A DNA stretch of 64,000 bases, from positions 10,328,922-10,392,921 of the forward strand of contig NC_092678.1 in NCBI RefSeq assembly GCF_964355755.1, in the 5' to 3' direction. The notes beneath the pieces are model-generated. The model made no database searches. It saw nothing but the letters and a program-made list of their open reading frames with translations, and was not told the DNA's origin. The DNA is from Antedon mediterranea. Lineage: Eukaryota > Echinodermata > Crinoidea > Comatulida > Antedonidae. Positions 1-9,474 of this stretch are shown here, one piece after another. The first letter of the stretch is position 1. Each line of letters opens with the position of its first letter. The position numbers and the translations under genes are program-made.

Positions 1-8
1 ATGTTAAA

Positions 9-95
9 AAGTTTTTTCGAAAATCACAAAATGGTCTAAAACGTCTCCAAATGCGATTTGAAGCTATTCTATACACTTTGATGTTTTGTGTTAAA
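9..95 (+). repeat. Class B monomer (87 bp), exemplar
   Basis: Starts aagttttttcgaaaatcac, carries the core, and ends with a ctattct(g/a)tacactttgatg block and a gtgtgaaa or gtgttaaa tail. The tail is one base shorter than in 88-bp classes. Class B is followed by class C at nearly every occurrence I read. This copy has the gttaaa tail variant, also seen at 8.99, 11.65, 23.65, 27.35, 29.59, 49.13 and 53.45 kb, which marks a related subset of blocks. Confidence 0.9.
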
Positions 96-182
96 AAGTT
101 TTGTCGAAATGCTCAAAATGGTTTAAAACGTTTTTAAAACGATATTAAGCTATTTTGTGCTCTTTGATGTTTTTGTGTAACC
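96..182 (+). repeat. Class C monomer (87 bp), exemplar
   Basis: Starts aagttttgtcgaaatgctc and replaces the usual tctccaaatgcg segment with tttttaaaacgatattaag, then ctattttgtgctctttgatg and a gtgtaacc or gtataacc tail. This is the most divergent full-length class inside the core. It normally follows class B, giving a 174-bp B-C pair. Variants start aagtttagtcg or aagttttgtcaaaatgctc, and a copy starting aagtttcatcgaaatgctc follows class F (435-521). Confidence 0.9.
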
Positions 183-270
183 AAGTTTCATCGAAATGAA
201 CAAAATGGTCTAAAACGTCTCCAAATGCGATTTGAAGCTTTTCCAAGCACTTTGCTGTTTTTATGTTAAC
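183..270 (+). repeat. Class D monomer (88 bp), exemplar
   Basis: Starts aagtttcatcgaaatgaac, with a gaagcttttccaagcac block and a tgctgtttttatgttaac tail. It usually follows the aacc tail of class C or F. The gaagctt block creates a HindIII site and the gttaac tail an HpaI site, so both enzymes should give ladders over the array. A frequent variant reads atcgatatgaac, creating a ClaI site, for example near 1,141, 9,601, 22,893 and 43,855. Confidence 0.9.
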
Positions 271-357
271 AAGTTTTTTCGAAAATCACAAAATTGTCTA
301 AAACGTCTCAAAAAGCGATTTGAAGGTATTCTGAGCACTTTGGTGTTTTTGTGTGAA
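271..357 (+). repeat. Class E monomer (87 bp), exemplar
   Basis: Starts aagttttttcg, has tctcaaaatgcg instead of tctccaaatgcg (tctcaaaaagcg in this copy) and gaaggtattctgagcac, and ends gtgtgaa. Class F follows it in essentially every case. A variant tail gggtgaa recurs, for example near 1,214, 9,672, 22,976, 25,368, 44,878 and 48,437. Confidence 0.9.
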
Positions 358-434
358 AAGTTTTAACGAAAAGCTCAAAATGGTCTAAAACGGTTCTAAT
401 GTGATTTTAAGCACTTTGATGTTTTTGTACAACC
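358..434 (+). repeat. Class F short monomer (77-78 bp), exemplar
   Basis: Starts aagttttaacgaaatgctc (aaaagctc here), then aacggtttctaatgtg or aacggttctaatgtg, and joins gattttaagcac directly to tttgatg. Relative to other classes it lacks about nine bases of the gaagctattct segment, which makes it 78 bp, or 77 bp with the one-base shorter ggttc form shown here. It follows class E or class H. Its tail ends gtaaaacc, gtacaacc, gtataacc, gtgtaacc or atgtagcc, and these tails act as block-specific tags. Confidence 0.9.
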
Positions 435-521
435 AAGTTTCATCGAAATGCTCAAAATGGTCTAAAACGTTTTTAAAACGATATTAAGCTATTTTGTGCT
501 CTTTGATGTTTTTGTGTAACC

Positions 522-609
522 AAGTTTTTTCGAAAATCACAAAATGGTCTAAAACGTCTCCAAATGCGATTTGAAGCTTTTCTAAGCACTTTGGTGTTTT
601 TATGTTAAC
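522..609 (+). repeat. Class G monomer (88 bp), exemplar
   Basis: Starts aagttttttcgaaaatcac, has gaagcttttctaagcac and ggtgtttttatgttaac. It contains the HindIII and HpaI sites described for class D but has the A/B/E-type head. A variant with ctaaacac is common, for example near 927, 10,681 and 22,681. It commonly precedes class A or class B. Confidence 0.88.
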
Positions 610-697
610 AAGTTTTTTCAAAAATCACAAAATGGTCTAAAACGTCTCCAAATGCGATTTGAAGATATTCTGAGCACTTTGGTGTTTTTCTGTTAAA
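610..697 (+). repeat. Class A monomer (88 bp), exemplar
   Basis: Head aagttttttcg (tttttttcaaaa variant in this copy), block gaagatattctgagcac, then ggtgtttttatgttaaa or ttctgttaaa. It often occurs as two or three consecutive copies, for example around 8,395-8,580, so single-monomer expansion happens here. The next monomer after the ttctgttaaa tail usually starts aagtattttcg. Confidence 0.88.
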
Positions 698-1736
698 AAG
701 TATTTTCGAAAATCACAAAATGGTCTAAAACGTCTCCAAATGCAATTTGAAGCTATTCTGTACACTTTGATGTTTTGTGTGAAAAAGTTTTGTCAAAATG
801 CTCAAAATGGTCTAAAACGTTTTTAAAACGATATTAAGCTATTTTGTGCTCTTTGATGTTTTTGTATAACCAAGTTTTTTCGAAAATCACAAAATGGTCT
901 AAAACGTCTCCAAATGCGATTTGAAGCTTTTCTAAACACTTTGGTGTTTTTATGTTAACAAGTTTTTTCGAAAATCACAAAATGGTCTAAAACGTCTCCA
1001 AATCCGATTTGAAGCTATTCTGTACACTTTGATGTTTTGTGTGAAAAAGTTTTGTCGAAATGCTCAAAATGGTCTAAAACGTTTTTAAAACGATATTAAG
1101 CTATTTTGTGCTCTTTGATGTTTTTGTGTAACCAAGTTTCATCGATATGAACAAAATGGTCTAAAACGTCTCAAAATGCGATTTGAAGGTATTCTGAGCA
1201 CTTTGGTGTTTTTGGGTGAAAAGTTTTAACGAAATGCTCAAAATGGTCTAAAACGGTTTCTAATGTGATTTTAAGCACTTTGAAGTATTTGTAAAAACAA
1301 GTTTCATCGAAATGCACAAAATAGTCTAAAACGTCTCCAAATGCGATTTGAAGCTTTTCTAAGCACTTTGGTGTTTTTATGTTAACAAGTTTTTTCGAAA
1401 ATCACAAAATGGTCTAAAACGTCTCCAAATGCGATTTGAAGATATTCTGAGCACTTTGGTGTTTTTATGTTAAAAAGTATTTTCGAAAATCACAAAATGG
1501 TCTAAAACGTCTCCAAATGCGATTTGAAGCTCTTCTGTACACTTTGATGTTTTGTGTGAAAAAGTTTAGTCGAAATGCTCAAAATGGTCTAAAACGTTTT
1601 TAAAACGATATTAAGCTATTTTGTGCTCTTTGATGTTTTTGTGTAACCAAGTTTCATCGAAAATCACAAAATGGTCTAAAACGTCTCCAAATGCGATTTG
1701 AAGCTTTTCCAAGCACTTTGCTGTTTTTATGTTAAC

Positions 1737-1822
1737 AAGTTTTTTCGAAAATCACAAAATGGTCTAAAACGTCTCAAAATACGATATTAAGCTGTTTTGT
1801 GCACTTTGATGATTTGTGTGAA
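1737..1822 (+). repeat. Class H monomer (86 bp), exemplar
   Basis: A composite with an E-type head (tctcaaaatacg) and a C-like middle (atattaagctgttttgtgcac), ending tgatgatttgtgtgaa. Class F follows. Other copies are near 10,196, 13,022, 22,196, 25,892, 30,960, 50,775 and 55,098. The copies near 10,241 and 25,937 share a private gataataag change, tying those two blocks together. Confidence 0.85.
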
Positions 1823-2425
1823 AAGTTTTAACGAAATGCTCAAAATGGTCTAAAACGGTTTCTAATGTGATTTTAAGCACTTTGATGTTTTTATGTAGCC
1901 AAGTTTTTTCGAAAATCACAAAATGGTCAAAAACGTCTCCAAATGCGATTTGAAGCTTTTCTAAGCACTTTGGTGTTTTTATGTTAACAAGTTTTTTCGA
2001 AAATCACAAAATGGTCTAAAACGTCTTCAAATGCGATTTGAAGATATTCTGAGCACTTTGGTGTTTTTCTGTTAAAAAGTATTTTCGAAAATCACAAAAT
2101 GGTCTATAACGTCTCCAAATGCGATTTGAAGCTATTCTGTACACATTGATGTTTTGTGTGAAAAAGTTTTGTCAAAATGCTCAAAATGGTCTAAAACGTT
2201 TTTAAAACGATATTAAGCTATTTTGTGCTCTTTGATGTGTTTGTATAACCAAGTTTTTTCGAAAATCACAAAATGGTCTAAAACGTCTCCAAATGCGATT
2301 TAAAGCTATTCTAGACACTTTGATGTTTTGTGTGAAAAATTTTCTCGAAATGCTCAAAATGGTCTAAAACGTTTTCCAATACCATTATTAAGCTATTTTG
2401 TGCAATTTGATGTTTTTGTGTAACC

Positions 2426-2483
2426 AAGTTTTTTGAAATGCGATTTGAAGATATTCTGAGGACTTTGGTGTTTTTATGTTAAA
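2426..2483 (+). repeat. Truncated monomer, 58 bp
   Basis: The head aagttttttg joins directly to aaatgcgatttgaag, so about 30 bp including the aaaatggtctaaaacg core are gone. The break lies at aaatg, which occurs at both ends of the lost piece in class C and D monomers. It follows an unusual class C copy with ttttccaatacc. Confidence 0.9.
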
Positions 2484-2570
2484 AAGTTTTTTCGAAAATC
2501 ACAAAATGGTCTAAAACGTCTCCAAATGCGATTTGAAGATATTCTGAGCACTTTGATGTTTTGTGTGAAA
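2484..2570 (+). repeat. Chimeric monomer A/B
   Basis: Class A up to gatattctgagcac, then a class B tail (tttgatgttttgtgtgaaa). The matching place at 55.84-56.02 kb has a whole A followed by a whole B, so exactly one 88-bp monomer has been lost here with register kept. Confidence 0.85.
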
Positions 2571-2698
2571 AAGTTTTGTCGAAATGCTCAAAATGATCTA
2601 AAACGTTTTTAAAACGATATTAAGCTATTTTGTGCTCTTTGATGTTTTTGTGTAACCAAGTTTTATCGAAATGAACAAAATGGTCTAAAACGTCTCCA

Positions 2699-5109
2699 AA
2701 TGCGATTTGAAGGTATTCTGAGCAATTTGGTGTTTTTGTGTGAAAAGTTTTAACGAAATGCTCAAAATTGTCTAAAACGGTTTCTAATGTGATTTTAAGC
2801 ACTTTGATGTTTTTGTAAAACCAAGTTTCATCGAAATGCACAAAATGGTCTAAAACGTCTCCAAATGCGATTTGAAGCTATTCTGTACACTTTGATGTTT
2901 TGTGTGAAAAAAGTTTTGTCGAAATGCTCAAAATGGTCTAAAACGTTTTTAAAACGATATTAAGCTATTTTGTGCTCTTTGATGTTTTTGTGTAACCAAG
3001 TTTTATCGAAATGAACAAAATGGTCTAAAACGTCTCCAAATGCGATTTGAAGCTTTTCCAAGCACTTTGCTGTTTTTATGTTAACAGGTTTTTTCGAAAA
3101 TCACAAAATGGTCTAAAACGTCTCAAAATGCGATTTGAAGGTATTCTGAGCACTTTGGTGTTTTTGTGTGAAAAGTTTTAACGAAATGCTCAAAATTGTC
3201 TAAAACGGTTTCTAATGTGATTTTAAGCACTTTGATGTTTTTGTAAAACCAAGTTTCATCGAAATGCACAAAATGGTCTAAAATGTCTCCAAATGCGATT
3301 TGAAGCTTTTCCAAGCACTTTGCTGTTTTTATGTTAACAAGCTTTTTCGAAAATCACAAAATGGTCTAAAACGTCTCCAAATGTGATTTGAAGATATTCT
3401 GAGCACTTTGGTATTTTTATGTTAAAAAGTTTTTTCGAAAATCACAAAATGGTCTAAAACGTCTCCAAATGCGATTTGAAGATATTCTGAGCACTTTGGT
3501 GTTTTTATGTTAAAAAGTTTTTTCGAAAATCACAAAATGGTCTAAAACGTCTCCAAATGCGATTTGAAGCTATTCTGTACACTTTGATGTTTTGTGTGAA
3601 AAAGTTTTGTCGAAATGCTCAAAATGGTTTAAAACGTTTTTAAAACGATATTAAGCTATTTTGTGCTCTTTGATGTTTTTGTATAACCAAGTTTCATCGA
3701 AATGCACAAAATGGTCTAAAACGTCTCCAAATACGATTTGAAGCTTTTCCAAGCACTTTGCTGTTTTTATGTTAACAAGTTTTTTCGAAAATCACAAAAT
3801 TGTCTAAAACGTCTCAAAATGCGATTTGAAGGTATTCTGAGCACTTTGGTGTTTTTGTGTGAAAAGTTTTAACGAAAAGCTCAAAATGGTCTAAAACGGT
3901 TCTAATGTGATTTTAAGCACTTTGATGTTTTTGTACAACCAAGTTTCATCGAAATGCTCAAAATGGTCTAAAACGTTTTTAAAACGATATTAAGCTATTT
4001 TGTGCTCTTTGATGTTTTTGTGTAACCAAGTTTTTTTCGAAAATCACAAAATGGTCTAAAACGTCTCCAAATGCGATTTGAAGCTTTTCTAAGCACTTTG
4101 GTGTTTTTATGTTAACAAGTTTTTTCGAAAATCGCAAAATGGTCTAAAACGTCTCAAAATGCGATTTGAAGGTATTCTGAGCACTTTGGTGTTTTTGTGT
4201 GAAAAGTTTTAACGAAATGCTCAAAATGGTCTAAAACGGTTTCTAATGTGATTTTAACCACTTTGATGTTTTTGTGTAACCAAGTTCTTTTCGAAAATCA
4301 CAAAATGGTCTAAAACGTCTCCAAATGCGATTTGAAGCTTTTCTAAGCACTTTGGTGTTTTTATGTTAACAAGTTTTTTCGAAAATCACAAAATGGTCTA
4401 AAACGTCTCAAAATGCGATTTGAAGGTATTCTGAGCACTTTGGTGTTTTTGTGTGAAAAGTTTTAACGAAATGCTCAAAATGGTCTAAAACGGTTTCTAA
4501 TGTGATTTTAACCACTTTGATGTTTTTGTGTAACCAAGTTTTTTCGAAAATCACAAAATGGTCTAAAACGTCTCCAAATGCGATTTGAAGCTTTTCTAAG
4601 CACTTTGGTGTTTTTATGTTAACAAGTTTTTTCGAAAATCACAAAATGGTCTAAAACGTCTCCAAATGCGATTTGAAGCTATTCTGTACACTTTGATGTT
4701 TTGTGTGAAAAAAGTTTTGTCGAAATGCTCAAAATGGTCTAAAACGTTTTTAAAACGATATTAAGCTATTTTGTGCTCTTTGATGTTTTTGTGTAACCAA
4801 GTTTTATCGAAATGAACAAAATGTTCTAAAACGTCTCCAAATGCGATTTGAAGCTTTTCCAAGCACTTTGCTGTTTTTATGTTAAGTTTTTTCAAAAATC
4901 ACAAAATGGTCTAAAACGTCTCTAAATGCGATTTGAAGGTATTCTGAGCACTTTGGTGTTTTTGTGTGAAAAGTTTTAACGAAATGCTCAAAATTGTCTA
5001 AAACGGTTTCTAATGTGATTTTAAGCACTTTGATGTTTTTGTAAAACCAAGTTTCATCGAAATGCACAAAATGGTCTAAAACGTCTCCAAATGCGATTTG
5101 AAGCTTTTC
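2699..5109 (+). repeat. 2.4-kb block, first of four occurrences
   Basis: Matches 18,016-20,426 (offset 15,317) and 35,954-38,364 (offset 33,255) colinearly, and 56.4-58.6 kb with monomer indels. Differences noticed between this copy and the 18-kb copy include aaaatggtc against aaaagggtc near 3,358/18,675, and gcgattt against gcgagtt near 4,928/20,245. The match with the 18-kb copy ends at 5,109/20,426, the same base at which the 8.9-kb block ends. Confidence 0.8.
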
Positions 5110-5731
5110 CAAGCACTTTGCTGTTTTTATGTTAACAAGCTTTTTCGAAAATCACAAAATGGTCTAAAACGTCTCCAAATGCGATTTGAAGATATTCTGA
5201 GCACTTTGGTGTTTTTATGTTAAAAAGTTTTTTCGAAAATCACAAAATGGTCTAAAACGTCTCCAAATGCGATTTGAAGCTCTTCTGTACACTTTGATGT
5301 TTTGTGTGAAAAAGTTTTGTCAAAATGCTCAAAATGGTCTAAAACGTTTTTAAAACGATATTAAGCTATTTTGTGCTCTTTGATGTTTTTGTATAACCAA
5401 GTTTTTTCGAAAATCACAAAATTGTCTAAAACGTCTCCAAATGCGATTTGAAGATATTCTGAGCACTTTGGTGTTTTTATGTTAAAAAGTTTTTTCGAAA
5501 ATCACAAAATGGTCTAAAACGTCTCCAAATGCGATTTGAAGATATTCTGAGCACTTTGGTGTTTTTATGTTAAAAAGTTTTTTCGAAAATCACAAAATGG
5601 TCTAAAACGTCTCCAAATGCGATTTGAAGCTATTCTGTACACTTTGATGTTTTGTGTGAAAAAGTTTTGTCGAAATGCTCAAAATGGTTTAAAACGTTTT
5701 TAAAACGATATTAAGCTATTTTGTGCTCTTT
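4782..5731 (+). repeat. 0.95-kb duplicated segment, copy 1 (offset +1,458)
   Basis: Aligns with about 6,240-7,189 at an offset of 1,458 bp. The shared private change is aaaatgttctaaaacg (near 4,819/6,277) and a three-base loss in the tail, where gttaag replaces gttaacaag at 4,882/6,340. The stretch between them (about 5.74-6.24 kb) resembles 4.02-4.52 kb and 7.54-8.04 kb, so 4-8 kb is a local shuffle of three cassettes. Confidence 0.7.
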
Positions 5732-6239
5732 GATGTTTTTGTGTAACCAAGTTTTTTTCGAAAATCACAAAATGGTCTAAAACGTCTCCAAATGCGATTT
5801 GAAGCTTTTCTAAGCACTTTGGTGTTTTTATGTTAACAAGTTTTTTCGAAAATCGCAAAATGGTCTAAAACGTCTCAAAATGCGATTTGAAGGTATTCTG
5901 AGCACTTTGGTGTTTTTGTGTGAAAAGTTTTAACGAAATGCTCAAAATGGTCTAAAACGGTTTCTAATGTGATTTTAACCACTTTGATGTTTTTGTGTAA
6001 CCAAGTTCTTTTCGAAAATCACAAAATGGTCTAAAACGTCTCCAAATGCGATTTGAAGCTTTTCTAAGCACTTTGGTGTTTTTATGTTAACAAGTTTTTT
6101 CGAAAATCACAAAATGGTCTAAAACGTCTCAAAATGCGATTTGAAGGTATTCTGAGCACTTTGGTGTTTTTGTGTGAAAAGTTTTAACGAAATGCTCAAA
6201 ATGGTCTAAAACGGTTTCTAATGTGATTTTAACCACTTT

Positions 6240-7189
6240 GATGTTTTTGTGTAACCAAGTTTTATCGAAATGAACAAAATGTTCTAAAACGTCTCCAAAT
6301 GCGATTTGAAGCTTTTCCAAGCACTTTGCTGTTTTTATGTTAAGTTTTTTCGAAAATCACAAAATGGTCTAAAACGTCTCTAAATGCGATTTGAAGGTAT
6401 TCTGAGCACTTTGGTGTTTTTGTGTGAAAAGTTTTAACGAAATGCTCAAAATTGTCTAAAACGGTTTCTAATGTGATTTTAAGCACTTTGATGTTTTTGT
6501 AAAACCAAGTTTCATCGAAATGCACAAAATGGTCTAAAACGTCTCCAAATGCGATTTGAAGCTTTTCCAAGCACTTTGCTGTTTTTATGTTAACAAGCTT
6601 TTTCGAAAATCACAAAATGGTCTAAAACGTCTCCAAATGCGATTTGAAGATATTCTGAGCACTTTGGTGTTTTTATGTTAAAAAGTTTTTTCGAAAATCA
6701 CAAAATGGTCTAAAACGTCTCCAAATGCGATTTGAAGCTCTTCTGTACACTTTGATGTTTTGTGTGAAAAAGTTTTGTCAAAATGCTCAAAATGGTCTAA
6801 AACGTTTTTAAAACGATATTAAGCTATTTTGTGCTCTTTGATGTTTTTGTATAACCAAGTTTTTTCGAAAATCACAAAATTGTCTAAAACGTCTCCAAAT
6901 GCGATTTGAAGATATTCTGAGCACTTTGGTGTTTTTATGTTAAAAAGTTTTTTCGAAAATCACAAAATGGTCTAAAACGTCTCCAAATGCGATTTGAAGA
7001 TATTCTGAGCACTTTGGTGTTTTTATGTTAAAAAGTTTTTTCGAAAATCACAAAATGGTCTAAAACGTCTCCAAATGCGATTTGAAGCTATTCTGTACAC
7101 TTTGATGTTTTGTGTGAAAAAGTTTTGTCGAAATGCTCAAAATGGTTTAAAACGTTTTTAAAACGATATTAAGCTATTTTGTGCTCTTT
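6240..7189 (+). repeat. 0.95-kb duplicated segment, copy 2 (partner about 4,782-5,731)
   Basis: Partner of the segment about 1.46 kb upstream. One difference noticed is ttttttcg here against ttttttca at 4,888-4,892. On the right it continues with gtataacc and a class D head, whereas copy 1 continues with gtgtaacc and an extended T run. Confidence 0.7.
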
Positions 7190-7259
7190 GATGTTTTTGT
7201 ATAACCAAGTTTCATCGAAATGCACAAAATGGTCTAAAACGTCTCCAAATACGATTTGA

Positions 7260-8537
7260 AGCTTTTCCAAGCACTTTGCTGTTTTTATGTTAACAAGTTT
7301 TTTCGAAAATCACAAAATTGTCTAAAACGTCTCAAAATGCGATTTGAAGGTATTCTGAGCACTTTGGTGTTTTTGTGTGAAAAGTTTTAACGAAAAGCTC
7401 AAAATGGTCTAAAACGGTTCTAATGTGATTTTAAGCACTTTGATGTTTTTGTACAACCAAGTTTCATCGAAATGCTCAAAATGGTCTAAAACGTTTTTAA
7501 AACGATATTAAGCTATTTTGTGCTCTTTGATGTTTTTGTGTAACCAAGTTTTTTTCGAAAATCACAAAATGGTCTAAAACGTCTCCAAATGCGATTTGAA
7601 GCTTTTCTAAGCACTTTGGTGTTTTTATGTTAACAAGTTTTTTCGAAAATCGCAAAATGGTCTAAAACGTCTCAAAATGCGATTTGAAGGTATTCTGAGC
7701 ACTTTGGTGTTTTTGTGTGAAAAGTTTTAACGAAATGCTCAAAATGGTCTAAAACGGTTTCTAATGTGATTTTAACCACTTTGATGTTTTTGTGTAACCA
7801 AGTTCTTTTCGAAAATCACAAAATGGTCTAAAACGTCTCCAAATGCGATTTGAAGCTTTTCTAAGCACTTTGGTGTTTTTATGTTAACAAGTTTTTTCGA
7901 AAATCACAAAATGGTCTAAAACGTCTCAAAATGCGATTTGAAGGTATTCTGAGCACTTTGGTGTTTTTGTGTGAAAAGTTTTAACGAAATGCTCAAAATG
8001 GTCTAAAACGGTTTCTAATGTGATTTTAACCACTTTGATGTTTTTGTGTAACCAAGTTTTTTCGAAAATCACAAAATGGTCTAAAACGTCTCCAAATGCG
8101 ATTTGAAGCTTTTCCAAGCACTTTGCTGTTTTTATGTTAACAAGTTTTTTCGAAAATCACAGAATGGTCTAAAACGTCTCCAAATGCGATTTCAAGGTAT
8201 TCTGAGCACTTTGGTGTTTTTGTGTGAAAGGTTTTAACGAAATGCTCAAAATGGTCTAAAACGGTTTCTAATGTGATTTTAAGCACTTTGATGTTTTTGT
8301 ATAACCAAGTTTCATCGAAATGCACAAAATGGTCTAAAACGTCTCCAAATGCGATTTGAAGCTTTTCTAAGCACTTTGCTGTTTTTATGTTAAAAAGTTT
8401 TTTCGAAAATCACAAAATGGTCTAAAACGTCTCCAAATGCGATTTGAAGATATTCTGAGCACTTTGGTGTTTTTATGTTAAAAAGTTTTTTCGAAAATCA
8501 CAAAATGGTCTAAAACGTCTCCAAATGCGATTTGAAG
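7260..8537 (+). repeat. 1.3-kb block shared with about 23,803-25,080
   Basis: Constant offset of 16,543 bp. Both copies contain gatttcaagg (8,190/24,733) and gtgtgaaagg (8,222/24,765). The match fails on the left at the class D head (aaatgcac against aaatgaac) and on the right at gatattctgagc against cttttctaaac. Confidence 0.7.
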
Positions 8538-9094
8538 ATATTCTGAGCACTTTGGTGTTTTTATGTTAAAAAGTTTTTTCGAAAATCACAAAATGGTCTA
8601 AAACGTCTCCAAATGCGATTTGAAGCTATTCTGTACACTTTGATGTTTTGTGTGAAAAAGTTTTGTCGAAATGCTCAAAATGGTCTAAAACGTTTTTAAA
8701 ACGATATTAAGCTATTTTGTGCTCTTTGATGTTTTTGTGTAACCAAGTTTTATCGAAATGAACAAAATGGTCTAAAACGTCTCCAAATGCGATTTGAAGC
8801 TTTTCTAAGCACTTTGCTGTTTTTATGTTAACAAGTTTTTTCGAAAATCACAAAATGGTCTAAAACGTCTCCAAATGCGATTTGAAGATATTCTGAGCAC
8901 TTTGGTGTTTTTATGTTAAAAAGTTTTTTCGAAAATCACAAAATGGTCTAAAACGTCTCCAAATGCGATTTGAAGCTATTCTATACACTTTGATGTTTTG
9001 TGTTAAAAAGTTTTGTCGAAATGCTCAAAATGGTTTAAAACGTTTTTAAAACGATATTAAGCTATTTTGTGCTCTTTGATGTTTTTGTGTAACC

Positions 9095-9153
9095 AAGTTT
9101 CATCGAAATGCGATTTGAAGCTTTTCCAAGCACTTTGCTGTTTTTATGTTAAC
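9095..9153 (+). repeat. Truncated monomer, 59 bp, class D type
   Basis: The head aagtttcatcgaaatg joins cgatttgaagcttttcc. It is the same deletion position as the other short monomers but on a class D head, and so an independent event. I found no second copy in the window. Confidence 0.9.
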
Positions 9154-9474
9154 AAGCTTTTTCGAAAATCACAAAATGGTCTAAAACGTCTCCAAATGCG
9201 ATTTGAAGATATTCTGAGCACTTTGGTGTTTTTATGTTAAAAAGTTTTTTCGAAAATCACAAAATGGTCTAAAACGTCTCCAAATGCGATTTGAAGATAT
9301 TCTAAGCACTTTGGTGTTTTTATGTTAACAAGTTTTTTCGAAAATCACAAAATGGTCTAAAACGTCTCCAAATGCGATTTGAAGATATTCTGAGCACTTT
9401 GGTGTTTTTCTGTTAAAAAGTATTTTCGAAAATCACAAAATGGTCTAAAACGTCTCCAAATGCAATTTGAAGCT

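Larger units (their letters stand above)
9..182 (+). repeat. B-C composite dimer, 174 bp
   Basis: Class B followed by class C recurs dozens of times in the same order across the window. The 174-bp pair is close to a plant nucleosome repeat length. The pair behaves as one unit of duplication: tandem copies of larger blocks carry it whole, and B is separated from C only at chimeric junctions listed separately. Confidence 0.8.
271..434 (+). repeat. E-F composite dimer, 164-165 bp
   Basis: Class E followed by short class F recurs throughout. With the 78-bp F form the pair is 165 bp, a multiple of three, which explains why minus-strand frames stay open across it. With the 77-bp form shown here it is 164 bp and the frame breaks. 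Confidence 0.8.
1..8114 (+). repeat. Long-range duplicated block, copy 1 (partner 53,361-62,494)
   Basis: The first base of the window aligns with 53,361 and similarity continues to about 8,114/62,494. The offset steps from 53,360 to 53,448 (near 2.55 kb), 53,697 (2.7 kb), 53,609 (3.1 kb), 53,524 (4.9 kb), 54,379 (6.3 kb) and 54,380 (7.9 kb). These steps are indels of 88, 249, 88, 85, 855 and 1 bp, mostly whole monomers. Shared private changes include tctcaaaaagcg (301/53,661) and the truncated monomer at 2,426/55,786. The left edge lies outside the window, so the true length is unknown. Confidence 0.85.
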
